NCBI GenBank assembly: GCA_034435035.1
Contig: DAOTXW010000017.1
Span: 1-39,978, forward strand
DNA length: 39,978 nt
Direction: 5' to 3'
From: JAHEME01 sp034435035
GTDB taxonomy: Bacteria > Chloroflexota > Anaerolineae > Aggregatilineales > UBA3940
Shown: positions 31,951 to 39,898 of the stretch, in pieces
Numbering within the stretch: the stretch's first letter is position 1
How the letters are laid out: each line of letters starts with the position of its first letter
Translations under genes and position numbers: made by a program
The notes under the pieces: model-generated
Database searches by the model: none
Seen by the model: the letters and a program-made list of their open reading frames with translations, nothing else
Told to the model about the DNA's origin: nothing

Positions 31951-32577
31951 ATGAGCGCGACGATGCATCGCCCCACCCCCCCGATCTGGATCCTCGCGGC
32001 GCTGCTGGGCAGCGGGCTGGCCGGCTGCCGCCCGGCGCCCGACGCGGCAGGCGCCGCCAGCCCCACCCCCCTGCCCGGGCCGATCGTCGTGACCGCCCAG
32101 GCCAGCCCGCAGGCCACGCTGGTCGCGCTGCCGCTGCAGAGCGAAGAGGAAGCCAGCGCAGGAGCCGGCTTCGCGCCCTATGAGCCAGCCTACCTGCCCG
32201 CCGACTACTTCCTGCTGGTGCGGGAGGCCGCTCCGCCGGAAAGCGGGCTGACCGCCGTCCATACCCTCTACCAGAGCGGCCCCGGCAGCAGCCCGCCGGG
32301 CTTCCTGAGCCTCTGGCAGGCCATGTTCCCGGATCCGGCGGCGGCCCCGGCGGCGGCGCCGGGAGCCATCCCGCCCGCCCCGATGACCGTCCGCGGGCAG
32401 GCCGGGATGTGGATCGAGCGGGCCGCGCAGGGAATCCCCCCCGGCGGCGCGGATGGCTGGCAGTTCAGCGCCGTCAATGTGCTGACGTGGCAGGAAGGCG
32501 CCTTCACCTTCGCCCTGCAGAGCAACCTGCTGGGGCTGGAGGAGCTGCTGCGGGTGGCCGAATCGCTGGAGCCGTAG
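31951..32577 (+). CDS. Lipoprotein with DUF4367-like domain
   Basis: The 208-residue protein has a lipoprotein signal: a hydrophobic stretch IWILAALLGSGLAGC with lipobox LAGC, so the mature N-terminus is a lipidated Cys. A Pro/Ala/Thr linker follows. From about residue 70 the order YEPAYLPADYFLLVREA, VHTLYQSG, FLSLWQ, VNVLTWQEGAFTFALQSN and LGLEELLRVAESL matches the DUF4367 pattern found in anti-sigma factors and outer-face lipoproteins. Here the domain stands alone, without a cytoplasmic anti-sigma part. GAGG at 31946 is too close to the ATG at 31951 and better suits the ATG at 31963, so the first four codons may be untranslated. It is divergent from the DUF2723 gene, and its stop lies 8 bases from the YhhN gene's stop. 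Confidence 0.82.
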   Translation: MSATMHRPTPPIWILAALLGSGLAGCRPAPDAAGAASPTPLPGPIVVTAQASPQATLVALPLQSEEEASAGAGFAPYEPAYLPADYFLLVREAAPPESGLTAVHTLYQSGPGSSPPGFLSLWQAMFPDPAAAPAAAPGAIPPAPMTVRGQAGMWIERAAQGIPPGGADGWQFSAVNVLTWQEGAFTFALQSNLLGLEELLRVAESLEP

Positions 32578-32585
32578 CGGCAGGA

Positions 32586-33338
32586 TCAGGGCAGCAGCCG
32601 GGCGGCCTCCGCGATGGAGAGCGCGATCAGCATCTGCCCGCTGCTGTACAGGATCCAGACCAGATCGTGCTGCAGGCGGAAGGTGCGCCCGCGCAGCAGA
32701 TGCCCGGCCAGGATCACATCCGAGACGGCGAACAGCCCCATGCCAACGCCCAGCGTGTACAGGATGCGGGCGCGGATCGGGAAATAGGCGGCCAGCACCA
32801 GCACGACGGTCAGCAGCAGCGCGTAGAAGAAGCTGGCCCGGTTGAGGGCCGGATCGCGGCCCGGCGTGTGCGCCGCGAACTCCCAGAGCAGCGCCCCGGC
32901 GAACAGAGCCGGGATCACCAGAATCGCGACGCTGAACCAGCCGGGCGGCAGCAGCGCCGCCCGCAGCGTGAAGATCGCCAGCAGGTAGGCAGCGTGCCCC
33001 AGCGCGAACAGGCCGATCGCGGTCAGGGTCGGGCGGCGCAGGGGCAGGAAGCCGCCCAGCACCAGATCGCCCGCCGCGCCGCAGACCAGCCCGGCCACGA
33101 TCCAGCGGGCGTAGCCGGCGGCCTCCCGTCCGCGAGCGGCGATCAGCCAGAGCGCCAGCCCGGCAGCCAACACCAGCGCGATCATCACCAGCCGGGCAGG
33201 CCGCGCCAGCCGGCGGGTCGGGTCGCCGCCGCGATCGCCAACCAGCAGGCCGGCGGCGAAGCTCAGCGCCCAGACAGCCAGCAGGACCGGGATCAGGGTC
33301 GCCAGCGGCGGGGGCAGGGGAAGAAATGGCAGGGGCAT
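32586..33338 (-). CDS. YhhN-family (TMEM86-like) lysoplasmalogenase
   Basis: The 250-residue membrane protein has eight hydrophobic helices. It carries the YhhN/TMEM86 motifs in order: LVCGAAGDLVLGG, LFALGHAAYLLAI, a long middle helix pair, GMGLFAVSDVILAGHLL and LYSSGQMLIALS near the C-terminus. The two Asp (in AAGDLVL and AVSDVIL) are the conserved acidic residues of the family. Known members hydrolyse the vinyl-ether bond of lysoplasmalogens; in bacteria without plasmalogens the substrate is unknown. The ATG at 33338 has AGGAG nine bases upstream. It is divergent from the HAD gene and convergent with the lipoprotein. Confidence 0.92.
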   Translation of the reverse strand: MPLPFLPLPPPLATLIPVLLAVWALSFAAGLLVGDRGGDPTRRLARPARLVMIALVLAAGLALWLIAARGREAAGYARWIVAGLVCGAAGDLVLGGFLPLRRPTLTAIGLFALGHAAYLLAIFTLRAALLPPGWFSVAILVIPALFAGALLWEFAAHTPGRDPALNRASFFYALLLTVVLVLAAYFPIRARILYTLGVGMGLFAVSDVILAGHLLRGRTFRLQHDLVWILYSSGQMLIALSIAEAARLLP

Positions 33339-33375
33339 CGGGAGCGCTCCTGGACGGAAGGATGAGCTGCATTCC

Positions 33376-33404
33376 AGTGTAGACCCGCCGACCGATCACA
33401 ACAA
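33376..33404 (-). promoter_or_regulatory. Promoter for the YhhN gene
   Basis: Read on the minus strand, TTGTTG (33404-33399) precedes TACACT (33381-33376) by 17 bases. The start codon lies 37 bases on. It is back to back with the plus-strand promoter at 33410-33438. Confidence 0.4.
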
Positions 33405-33409
33405 GCGGG

Positions 33410-33438
33410 GTGAAGCGTCGGGCGCGGGGCGGTACAAT
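33410..33438 (+). promoter_or_regulatory. Promoter for the HAD hydrolase gene
   Basis: GTGAAG (33410-33415), 17 bases, then TACAAT (33433-33438), one base from consensus. The leader of about 16 bases contains GGGGAGG nine bases before the ATG at 33460. Confidence 0.5.
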
Positions 33439-33459
33439 ACGAGCCGGGGAGGACAACGT

Positions 33460-34656
33460 ATGGCGCTGACGCTGCTGCTGTTCGATGTGGATGGGGTGCT
33501 GATCCGCGCCCACGGGTATAAAGAGGCCCTGCGGGCTACCCTCGACGTGATCGCCGGCCAGATGGGCCAGCCGCCCGTCAACCTGACCGCCGACGAGATC
33601 GCCGTCTTTGAATCCAGCGGGCTGACCAGCGAATGGGACTCGGGCGCGCTGGCCGCCGCCATTCTGCTGAGCGATATCCTGAATGTCCGCCCCGATCTGC
33701 GCCGCGAAACCCTGGATGACACCCTGGCAGCCCTCCGCGCCGCCGGGGTGGTGGTGCCCCGGCCCGACTTCGCCGGCCGCGCCCGCGCCCTGATGGCCGC
33801 CCATCCGCCCGGCGCCACCCATCCCAGCCTGACCGCGCTGGCGGCCCTGAAGGAGACGAGCGACTCCGCCCTGCACCCCCTGCTGGAGGCGCTGCTGGCG
33901 AACGTGTACGTCCTGCAGGCGCCGTTCACTTACATCTTCCAGCACTACACGCTGGGCAGCGACCGCTTCGCCCATTTCTACGACGAGATCCCCCGCTACC
34001 AGACCGGGAGCCTGCTGCTGGCGCATGACGAGCCGCTGATCACACCGGAGACGACCGCCCGGCTGCTGGAACTGACCGCCCGGCTTGGCTGGCGCATGGC
34101 GATCTTCACGGCGCGGCCCAGCCTGCCGCCCGCCGACCTGCCGGCGCCCGACGGCAGCCTGCCCCGCCATTACTTCCCGCCGGAAGGCGACCTGGCCCTG
34201 GAACTGCTGGGGCTTTCCCCGCACCACTGCCCGCTGATCGCCGGGGGGCGGCTGACGTGGCTGGCCGCCCGGCGCGGGCGCGGCTCGGCGGATTATGTCA
34301 AGCCGTCACCGGTGCATGCGCTGGCCGCCATCGCCGCCGCCGCCTCCGGCAGTGAGGCTGCCGCGCTGGAATCGGCCGCCGACCTGGCCGAGAGCGGGCG
34401 GCTGACCGGCCCGCTGGCCGGGCTGGCGGGCACCCCGGCGCGGGTGGTGGTGTTCGAAGACTCGGCGGGGGGCATCCTCGCTGCCCGGCGTGCCGCCGGG
34501 ATGCTCCAGGCCGCCGGGGCGCCGGTCACCGTCGAGGCGGTGGGCATCTCCACCCACGCGGCCAAGCACGGCCCACTGGCCGAAGTCAGCGATCGCATCG
34601 CCGGCGACATCAACGCCGCGCTGGAGCCGTATTTCAATGAACGGAGGAGGAACTGA
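33460..34656 (+). CDS. Oversized HAD-superfamily hydrolase
   Basis: The 398-residue protein has the HAD motifs. Motif I is LLLFDVDGVLIRA, with nucleophile Asp9 and acid/base Asp11. Motif II is MAIFTARPS, the lysine is in YVKPSP, and motif III is VVVFEDSAGG. Typical members have 200-250 residues. Here a helical cap of about 180 residues (starting KEALRATLDVIAGQMG and including ESSGLTSEWDSGALAAAIL) lies between motifs I and II. An Ala-rich segment of about 45 residues lies between the lysine and motif III. It is probably a phosphatase of a sugar or small phosphate metabolite; the substrate is unknown. The next gene begins inside its stop codon (TGATG), so the membrane protein at 34656 is translationally coupled. 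A near relative is the HAD-IA family with an SxxxSEWD cap motif. Confidence 0.85.
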   Translation: MALTLLLFDVDGVLIRAHGYKEALRATLDVIAGQMGQPPVNLTADEIAVFESSGLTSEWDSGALAAAILLSDILNVRPDLRRETLDDTLAALRAAGVVVPRPDFAGRARALMAAHPPGATHPSLTALAALKETSDSALHPLLEALLANVYVLQAPFTYIFQHYTLGSDRFAHFYDEIPRYQTGSLLLAHDEPLITPETTARLLELTARLGWRMAIFTARPSLPPADLPAPDGSLPRHYFPPEGDLALELLGLSPHHCPLIAGGRLTWLAARRGRGSADYVKPSPVHALAAIAAAASGSEAAALESAADLAESGRLTGPLAGLAGTPARVVVFEDSAGGILAARRAAGMLQAAGAPVTVEAVGISTHAAKHGPLAEVSDRIAGDINAALEPYFNERRRN

Positions 34657-35375
34657 TGGATTCCAGACCGGAGCACCCCATGCCGAGCAAACAGACGCCG
34701 TCCCTGGCCGCCTACGCTGTCATCGTCCTGATCGTCCTAGTCACCTACTTCACAGGCCGGGTCTTTCTGGCCGGCCAGCCGGGCATTCGGCTGATCGGAT
34801 GGGATACATTTCTGCTGCTGGCGCTGGGGCTGGCGGCCGTGTGGGCGCAGCCGCTGGCCGGGCTGCCCGCTCTGGTCGATGAGCGCGTATCGGGCTGGCA
34901 GCGCTGGGGGCTGCCGGCGGTGGTGGGCGCGGGGTTCGGAGCGGCCGATGTGCTGGTCTGGGAGGTGCTCACGCCGCATTCGCCCTACCAGAGCCTGCCG
35001 CCCTTCACCCAGCCCTTCCCGTATTCGCTGCTGCTGTTCACCTCCGGAGCCGTCTACGTCGAGGTCCTGCATCGCCTCCTGCCGCTGACGGTGATCCTGC
35101 TGATCGCGGGGCGGCTGCTGCCGGAAGCGTGGCAGAACCGGGTCTTCTGGATCGCGGCCATCCTCACGTCGCTGTGGGAGCCGCTGGAGCAGTGGCCCGC
35201 CGCGAGCCTGCTGCGGGTGATCTATGCGCTGGGCAGCGGCTTCGCCTTCAACCTGCTGCAGGCGCTGTTCTACCGGCGATCCGGCTGGCTGGCGGCGCTC
35301 AGCACCCGGCTGGGTCACTATGCCATCTGGCACATCCTGCTGGGCCTGTGGATCGAGTTCGTCGTGCTCGGCTGA
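34656..35375 (+). CDS. Polytopic membrane protein, possibly CPBP-like
   Basis: The 239-residue protein has about seven hydrophobic helices after a polar N-terminus. The ATG at 34656 shares its first base with the TGA of the HAD gene, and GGAGGAGG lies five bases upstream. LTSLWEPLEQWP, GSGFAFNLLQALFYRRSGWLAAL and RLGHYAIWHILLGLWIEF recall the Glu and His motifs of the CPBP (ABI) intramembrane protease family, in which a Glu and two His act in the membrane. The match is partial, so I call it only as possible. Coupling to the HAD gene suggests they share a pathway. Confidence 0.6.
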   Translation: MDSRPEHPMPSKQTPSLAAYAVIVLIVLVTYFTGRVFLAGQPGIRLIGWDTFLLLALGLAAVWAQPLAGLPALVDERVSGWQRWGLPAVVGAGFGAADVLVWEVLTPHSPYQSLPPFTQPFPYSLLLFTSGAVYVEVLHRLLPLTVILLIAGRLLPEAWQNRVFWIAAILTSLWEPLEQWPAASLLRVIYALGSGFAFNLLQALFYRRSGWLAALSTRLGHYAIWHILLGLWIEFVVLG

Positions 35376-35399
35376 GACATCCCCGGCGGCAGGGGCGGT

Positions 35400-35429
35400 T
35401 TGAACAGCCCCGCCGGGGTGGTGTACAAT
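35400..35429 (+). promoter_or_regulatory. Promoter directly before the phospholipase C-like gene (leaderless candidate)
   Basis: TTGAAC (35400-35405), 18 bases, then TACAAT (35424-35429), which ends 9 bases before the ATG at 35439. No Shine-Dalgarno sequence is present in the gap. Confidence 0.5.
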
Positions 35430-35438
35430 AACGCCGCT

Positions 35439-36215
35439 ATGCCCAACGCCCATACCCATCTGGCCGCGGCCATCGATCTGCTGCAGACGGCGGCCTTCGG
35501 GCAGGCCGTCCCGTGGCTGGCGGGCGATCCAGCGGCGGGGAGCAGCGCAGCGCAGGCCGCCTTCCTGCTGGGCACGATCAGCCCGGACGCGCGGGCGATC
35601 GGCGGGCAGCGGCGCGAGGCCACGCACTTCTTCACCATCCCGCCTGCCGACAGCCGCCCCGCCTATGAGGTAATGCTCGCGGCGTGGCCCGGGCTGCACG
35701 CCAGCCGGCTGGACGATCAGCGGGCCGCCTTTGTGGCCGGGTATATCGCGCATCTGGTGATGGATCAGGTCTGGCTGGAGCGCATCGTGATGCCGGGCCT
35801 GTTCATACCGGGCCGCCGGTGGGGGATCCACCACCCGCGCTGGCGGCTGTACAGCATCCTGATGACGTATATCGAGTATCGCGCGGCGGCGCGTGTCCCG
35901 CCGGCGCTGGCCGCCCGCCTGGGCAGCGCCGCACCGTCCGGCGGCTGGCTGCCGTTTGTGAAGGATCGCCACCTGATCGCCTGGCGCGACCACGTGGCGC
36001 ACATGATCCGCACCGACGGCCCGCGCCGCACCTCGCGGCTGTTCGCCCGGTCCAACGGGATGAGTCCGGCGGCGCTGGAGGCGATCGTGCTGTCCGAGGC
36101 GCGCATGGCCGAGGAAGCCTACCGGGTTGTCACACCGGAGCAGCTGCAGGGGTTCGAGGAGGAAACCGCCCGCCTGACCGGCGAGGCGGTGCAGGGCTAT
36201 CTGACCGCGCGTTAG
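35439..36215 (+). CDS. Zinc-dependent phospholipase C-like protein
   Basis: The 258-residue soluble protein has no signal peptide. The N-terminus MPNAHTHLAAAIDLL, FLLGTISPDARAIGG, ATHFFTIPP and FVAGYIAHLVMDQVWLERIV contain the His and Asp residues that bind zinc in the zinc-dependent phospholipase C/S1-P1 nuclease fold. Bacterial members of this sort are common and largely uncharacterised; lipase activity is inferred from the fold only. The frame extends back to a TTG at 35400, but that is the -35 hexamer. The ATG at 35439 gives the family's usual start, with a -10 hexamer 9 bases upstream and no ribosome binding site, so it may be leaderless. galE follows 18 bases downstream. Confidence 0.8.
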   Translation: MPNAHTHLAAAIDLLQTAAFGQAVPWLAGDPAAGSSAAQAAFLLGTISPDARAIGGQRREATHFFTIPPADSRPAYEVMLAAWPGLHASRLDDQRAAFVAGYIAHLVMDQVWLERIVMPGLFIPGRRWGIHHPRWRLYSILMTYIEYRAAARVPPALAARLGSAAPSGGWLPFVKDRHLIAWRDHVAHMIRTDGPRRTSRLFARSNGMSPAALEAIVLSEARMAEEAYRVVTPEQLQGFEEETARLTGEAVQGYLTAR

Positions 36216-36233
36216 CGGTCACGGGGAGGTCCG

Positions 36234-37247
36234 GTGAAGATACTGGTCACAGGGGGAGCCGGGTACATTGGCTCGGCGACGGCAGCGCATTTCATGCGGG
36301 CCGGCCATTCCGTCGTGGTGTTCGACAACCTGTCGAGAGGGCACCGGGAGGCCGTCCCGGAAGGTGCGGTTTTTGTGCAGGGCGATGTTAACGATCGGTC
36401 GGCGCTGCAGGCGGTCTTCCGGGCGCACCGGCCCGATGCGGTGGCCCACTTCGCCGCCTATATCGAGGCGGGGGAATCGATGCTGCGGCCCGGTCTGTAC
36501 CTGCACAACAATGTCAGCGGAGCCGTCGCTCTGCTGGAGACGATGGTCGCCCACGACGTGCCGATTCTGGTTTTCTCGTCCACCGCCGCGGTTTATGCCA
36601 GCAAGAACGGCCCGCTGGCCGAGGAGGACCCGCTGGGGCCCAGCAATGTCTACGGCGAGACCAAGCTGATGATCGAGCGCATGCTGTACTGGTATCACCG
36701 GGTGCATGGGCTGCGCTACTGCGCCCTGCGCTACTTCAACGCCTGCGGCGCCATGCTGGACGGCGACGGCACACCGCTGCGCGGCGAGGCCCACCAGCCC
36801 GAATCGCATCTGATCCCGCTGACACTCCAGGTGCCGCTGGGCCAGCGGGAGGCGGTCACCATCTTTGGCACGGACTATCCGACCCCGGATGGCACGTGCG
36901 TGCGCGACTACATCCACATTGAGGACCTGGCCAGCGCCCATGTGCTGTCGGTGCAGGCGCTGGCGAACGGCGGGCCGGGTGAGCGCATCTACAATCTGGG
37001 CAACGGGCAGGGGTACAGCGTGCGGCAGGTAATCGATACCGCCCGAGCGGTCACGGGCCTGCCGATTCCAGCCATCGAGGCGGAACGCCGCCCCGGCGAT
37101 GGCGCGGTGCTGATCGCCTCCGCTGAGCGGATCAACGACGAGCTGGGCTGGAAGCCGCGCACCCCTTCGCTGCACGACATCATCACGACCGCATGGGCCT
37201 GGCACAGGACACATCCCCATGGCTACCAGACGCCCGACCCCGCCTAA
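36234..37247 (+). CDS. galE: UDP-glucose 4-epimerase
   Basis: This NAD-dependent short-chain dehydrogenase interconverts UDP-glucose and UDP-galactose. The 337-residue protein has the Rossmann motif KILVTGGAGYIGS, DNLSRGH (a GalE hallmark), FAAYIEAGES, and the catalytic pair Tyr140-x3-Lys144 in VYGETK with Ser116-Thr117 in VFSSTAAVY. It also has YFNACGAMLDG, VRDYIHIEDLASAH, YNLGNGQGYSV and RRPGDGAVLIAS. Gly and Asp in these positions fit GalE better than other NAD-sugar epimerases. A Tyr in FAAYIEAGES is where most have His or Leu-Val. The GTG at 36234 has GGGGAGG five bases upstream. The galE/small membrane protein/GT4 order suggests glycan synthesis. Confidence 0.96.
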   Translation: MKILVTGGAGYIGSATAAHFMRAGHSVVVFDNLSRGHREAVPEGAVFVQGDVNDRSALQAVFRAHRPDAVAHFAAYIEAGESMLRPGLYLHNNVSGAVALLETMVAHDVPILVFSSTAAVYASKNGPLAEEDPLGPSNVYGETKLMIERMLYWYHRVHGLRYCALRYFNACGAMLDGDGTPLRGEAHQPESHLIPLTLQVPLGQREAVTIFGTDYPTPDGTCVRDYIHIEDLASAHVLSVQALANGGPGERIYNLGNGQGYSVRQVIDTARAVTGLPIPAIEAERRPGDGAVLIASAERINDELGWKPRTPSLHDIITTAWAWHRTHPHGYQTPDPA

Positions 37248-37584
37248 GGGCACCCCGGCCCCGCGGCACCCCGCGCCGGCTGAGCGCCCGCCGCGCCGCA
37301 CGCAGCAGGCCAGCGTGACGGAGAACATGGTCACCCGCGCGTTTCAGGGGCTGATCCTGGTCGCCGGTGTGCTGCTGCTGACGACCTTCTTCTTTGGCGG
37401 ACGCTGGGGGCCGGTGATGGTAGGCGTGCTGGTGTTCATTTCCGCCTTCCCGCCCGCCCGCCGCCCGGTGGATCGCTGGCTGACCGGCCAGGCGAAAGGC
37501 GAAGAGGCCGACCAGGCTGCGATCATCCGCATGGGCGGCGGGCTGGCGATCGTGCTGCTGGCCCTGCTGCTGAGCCCCGGCTGA
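37219..37584 (+). CDS. Small membrane protein of unknown function
   Basis: The 121-residue protein has a basic Pro/Arg-rich N-terminus (about 1-35). It has hydrophobic helices at about 42-60 and 65-80 and one at the C-terminus (about 102-120). The ATG at 37219 overlaps the last 29 bases of galE in another frame, so it is co-transcribed and perhaps coupled. The short gap to the GT4 gene (10 bases) suggests a partner in glycan export or a membrane cofactor, but no family is recognised. An alternative ATG at 37327 would give a much shorter protein. Confidence 0.65.
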   Translation: MATRRPTPPKGTPAPRHPAPAERPPRRTQQASVTENMVTRAFQGLILVAGVLLLTTFFFGGRWGPVMVGVLVFISAFPPARRPVDRWLTGQAKGEEADQAAIIRMGGGLAIVLLALLLSPG

Positions 37585-37594
37585 GGCCCGCCCG

Positions 37595-38758
37595 GTGCAT
37601 ATCGCGCTCAACGCCTGGTTCTGGGACCGCCCCGACACGGGCAGCGGCCAGTACATCCGGGAGCTGACGCGGGCGCTGGTCGGCGGGGCGGAAGGCAGGC
37701 CGCCCGCCGCCCCGGACGCGCAGATCACGCTGATCGCGCCCGATGGCCTCAGGGACATCAACCCGCCGCCCGGCGCCGCGGTGATCGCCGCCCCCCTGCG
37801 GGGCCGCGGCCAGTGGGCCAAGCTGCGCTTTGAACAGCAGGACTTCCCACAGGCCGCCCGGCGAGCGGGGGCCGATCTGATCCACACCCCCTACTGGGCG
37901 CCGCCGCTTTCCAGCCCGCTGCCGGTGGTAGTCACCATCCACGATCTGATCCCCCTGCTGCTGCCGGAGTATCGCGGGGGCGGGCTGGCGCGGCTGTACA
38001 CCGGGCTGGCAGCCGCCTCGGCGCGGGGCGCGGCAGCGGTCATCACCGACTCGCGGGCCTCCGGTGAGGACATCCTCACGCACCTGGGCATCCCGGCCGG
38101 GCGCATCTACCCGATCCCGCTGGCTGTCCCGGCGCAGTACCATCCCCGGCCCGGCAGCCTGCTCGACCTGGCCGTCCGCAAGAAATACGCCCTGCCCCCG
38201 GAATATGTGCTGTACCTGGGCGGTTACGATGTCCGCAAGAACGTCGAAACCCTGCTGCGGGCCTACACCTACGTGCGAACGGGCACCGAGGCGCCGCTGG
38301 TGCTGGCCGGCCGCCTGCCGACCAGGCGCTCGCCGCGCTTTCTGGATGTGCAGGCGGCCATCGCCCGGATGGGGCTGGCTGAGTCGGTGCAGGTGATCGG
38401 AGAGGTGGACGAGGAGGACAAGCCTGCGCTCTACCGGCTGGCACGGACGGTGGCCTTCCCGTCGCGCTACGAGGGATTCGGCCTGCCGGTGCTGGAGGCG
38501 ATGGCCTGCGGCCGGCCCGTGATCGCCGGGAACACGCCGGCGCTGGTCGAGCTGCTGGGGGATGCGGGCTTCGCGGTGGACCCGGACGACGCCCGGCACA
38601 TGGGCGGGGCGATCCTGGCCACGCTCACGCAGGACAATCTGAATCAGGAGCTGGGGCAGAAGGCACTGGCCCGCGCGGCGCAGTTCTCCTGGGCGCGCAC
38701 CGCTGCCGAGACGGCCGCCGTCTACCGGCAGGTCCTCCAGGCCGGCGCCGCGGCCTGA
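37595..38758 (+). CDS. GT4-family glycosyltransferase
   Basis: The 387-residue soluble enzyme has the GT-B fold. The N-terminal half has HIALNAWFWDRPDTGSGQYIRELTRAL and VTIHDLIPLLLPEYRG. The C-terminal nucleotide-sugar domain has EYVLYLGGYDVRKNVETLLRA, broken here as YVLYLGGYDVRKN. It also has SRYEGFGLPVLEAMACGRPV, with the retaining EX7E pair Glu293 and Glu301. This is the group that includes mannosyl- and glucosyltransferases of surface polysaccharides. Donor and acceptor are unknown. The GTG at 37595 has GAGG about nine bases upstream. It ends 4 bases before the stop of the convergent lipoprotein gene. Confidence 0.93.
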   Translation: MHIALNAWFWDRPDTGSGQYIRELTRALVGGAEGRPPAAPDAQITLIAPDGLRDINPPPGAAVIAAPLRGRGQWAKLRFEQQDFPQAARRAGADLIHTPYWAPPLSSPLPVVVTIHDLIPLLLPEYRGGGLARLYTGLAAASARGAAAVITDSRASGEDILTHLGIPAGRIYPIPLAVPAQYHPRPGSLLDLAVRKKYALPPEYVLYLGGYDVRKNVETLLRAYTYVRTGTEAPLVLAGRLPTRRSPRFLDVQAAIARMGLAESVQVIGEVDEEDKPALYRLARTVAFPSRYEGFGLPVLEAMACGRPVIAGNTPALVELLGDAGFAVDPDDARHMGGAILATLTQDNLNQELGQKALARAAQFSWARTAAETAAVYRQVLQAGAAA

Positions 38759-38762
38759 GTCC

Positions 38763-39863
38763 CTACGGGGCGAGCTTCACCAGCCGGATCTCGTCAAAGA
38801 ACAGATCGTTGTGATCAAAGCGCCAGCGGGTGATGCCGCGCACAAAGACGGTGATCGTGCCCCCCTGGGCACGCGCCTGCACGCCGGGGATCGCCTGGTA
38901 GCTGTCGTAGAGATTGGCGGGCGCGCCCCACACCACGCTGCCGGCGAACGGATCGCCGCCGCCCGACGGGTCGATGCCAAGCTGGAATGTGACATTGGCG
39001 CGATCGTCCTCCGTGACCAGCCGGGAGCGCGTCCGGTCATCCGACTGGTGCTGGCTCCAGGCGTGCGCCGACCCTGCCAGGCACAGCGTATCGCCCGGCG
39101 TGACGGCCACCTGCTGAAGCACCCCTGCGTCAAAGACCCTGTTGCCCCCGTAGATCAGCAGGGCCTGGTTCCCGGCCAGCACCCGGAGCGGGCTGTCGTA
39201 GGGCGGCGCGGCGGTGATCAGCCGCGAGCCCGGCCGGCGGAAACCGTCGGTGTTCTGCGGATCGTAGGTCACCGGGGTGCCTTCCGGCTTCCAGAAGACG
39301 ATCCAGTTCTGCGGCACCTCAACATCATCATACTGGGGACGGCTGAAGCCGCCCTCAAAGCCGGGGTTCTGGAGCAGGTTGGGGGCAGCGGCGCTGGCCG
39401 TGCAGCCTGACGGAATCGGCGTGCCCGCCAGCGGTCCGCTGGAGTTCGGGGTGACGGTCGCCAGGCCGGGGATGCCGGTGGGCGGCGTCCCGGTGGAAGC
39501 CGGGGCGCGGGTGGGCTGGAGCAGCCGGGTATCGGGCGTCCAGGTCGGCGTCTCGGTGGCGCGGCGGGTAGCGGTCGGCGTGAGCGACGGCGGCGGCGAA
39601 GGCGACAGGGTCGCCGTGGCCGTCGGGAAGGCGGACGGCAGCGCGGTGCTGCCCGCGGGCGGCGGCGGAGTCCAGCTCGGCGAGGCGGTGAAGGTGGGCG
39701 GCAGGGTGGGCCGCCCGGCAGCCGCCGCGGTGAGGTCGGCAGGCGGCAGCGTCGCGATCGGGGCCGGCAGACCGGAACTCGCCCGCGGCAGACAGGCCGC
39801 CAGCGCCGCGCTCAGCGCGATCCCGATCAGCAGCCGGCAGAGGGAAGCCCGTGACACTCGCAT
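38763..39863 (-). CDS. Lipoprotein with Thr/Pro-rich linker and jelly-roll-like C-terminus
   Basis: The 366-residue protein has a lipoprotein signal (LLIGIALSAALAAC, lipobox LAAC with Cys24). A linker of about 120 residues, rich in Thr, Pro, Ala and Ser with repeated TPT-like units, spans about 35-150. The C-terminal 200 residues (NLLQNPGFEGGFSRPQYDD, QNWIVFWKPEG, VTPGDTLCLAGSAHAWSQHQ, DLFFDEIRLVKLAP) resemble CBM-like or jelly-roll domains that bind sugars. It is probably displayed on the cell surface with the binding domain extended. A minus-strand TATAAC lies 6 bases before the ATG, and no ribosome binding site is present. The likely ligand is a carbohydrate. Confidence 0.88.
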   Translation of the reverse strand: MRVSRASLCRLLIGIALSAALAACLPRASSGLPAPIATLPPADLTAAAAGRPTLPPTFTASPSWTPPPPAGSTALPSAFPTATATLSPSPPPSLTPTATRRATETPTWTPDTRLLQPTRAPASTGTPPTGIPGLATVTPNSSGPLAGTPIPSGCTASAAAPNLLQNPGFEGGFSRPQYDDVEVPQNWIVFWKPEGTPVTYDPQNTDGFRRPGSRLITAAPPYDSPLRVLAGNQALLIYGGNRVFDAGVLQQVAVTPGDTLCLAGSAHAWSQHQSDDRTRSRLVTEDDRANVTFQLGIDPSGGGDPFAGSVVWGAPANLYDSYQAIPGVQARAQGGTITVFVRGITRWRFDHNDLFFDEIRLVKLAP

Positions 39864-39869
39864 GGCTCT

Positions 39870-39898
39870 GTTATAGCCGATGGCTCACACATCGTCCA
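39870..39898 (-). promoter_or_regulatory. Promoter with -10 six bases from the lipoprotein ATG (leaderless candidate)
   Basis: Read on the minus strand, TGGACG (39898-39893) and TATAAC (39875-39870) are 17 bases apart. The ATG follows at 39863 after 6 bases. The -35 overlaps the end of the upstream coding fragment. No Shine-Dalgarno sequence is present. Confidence 0.45.
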
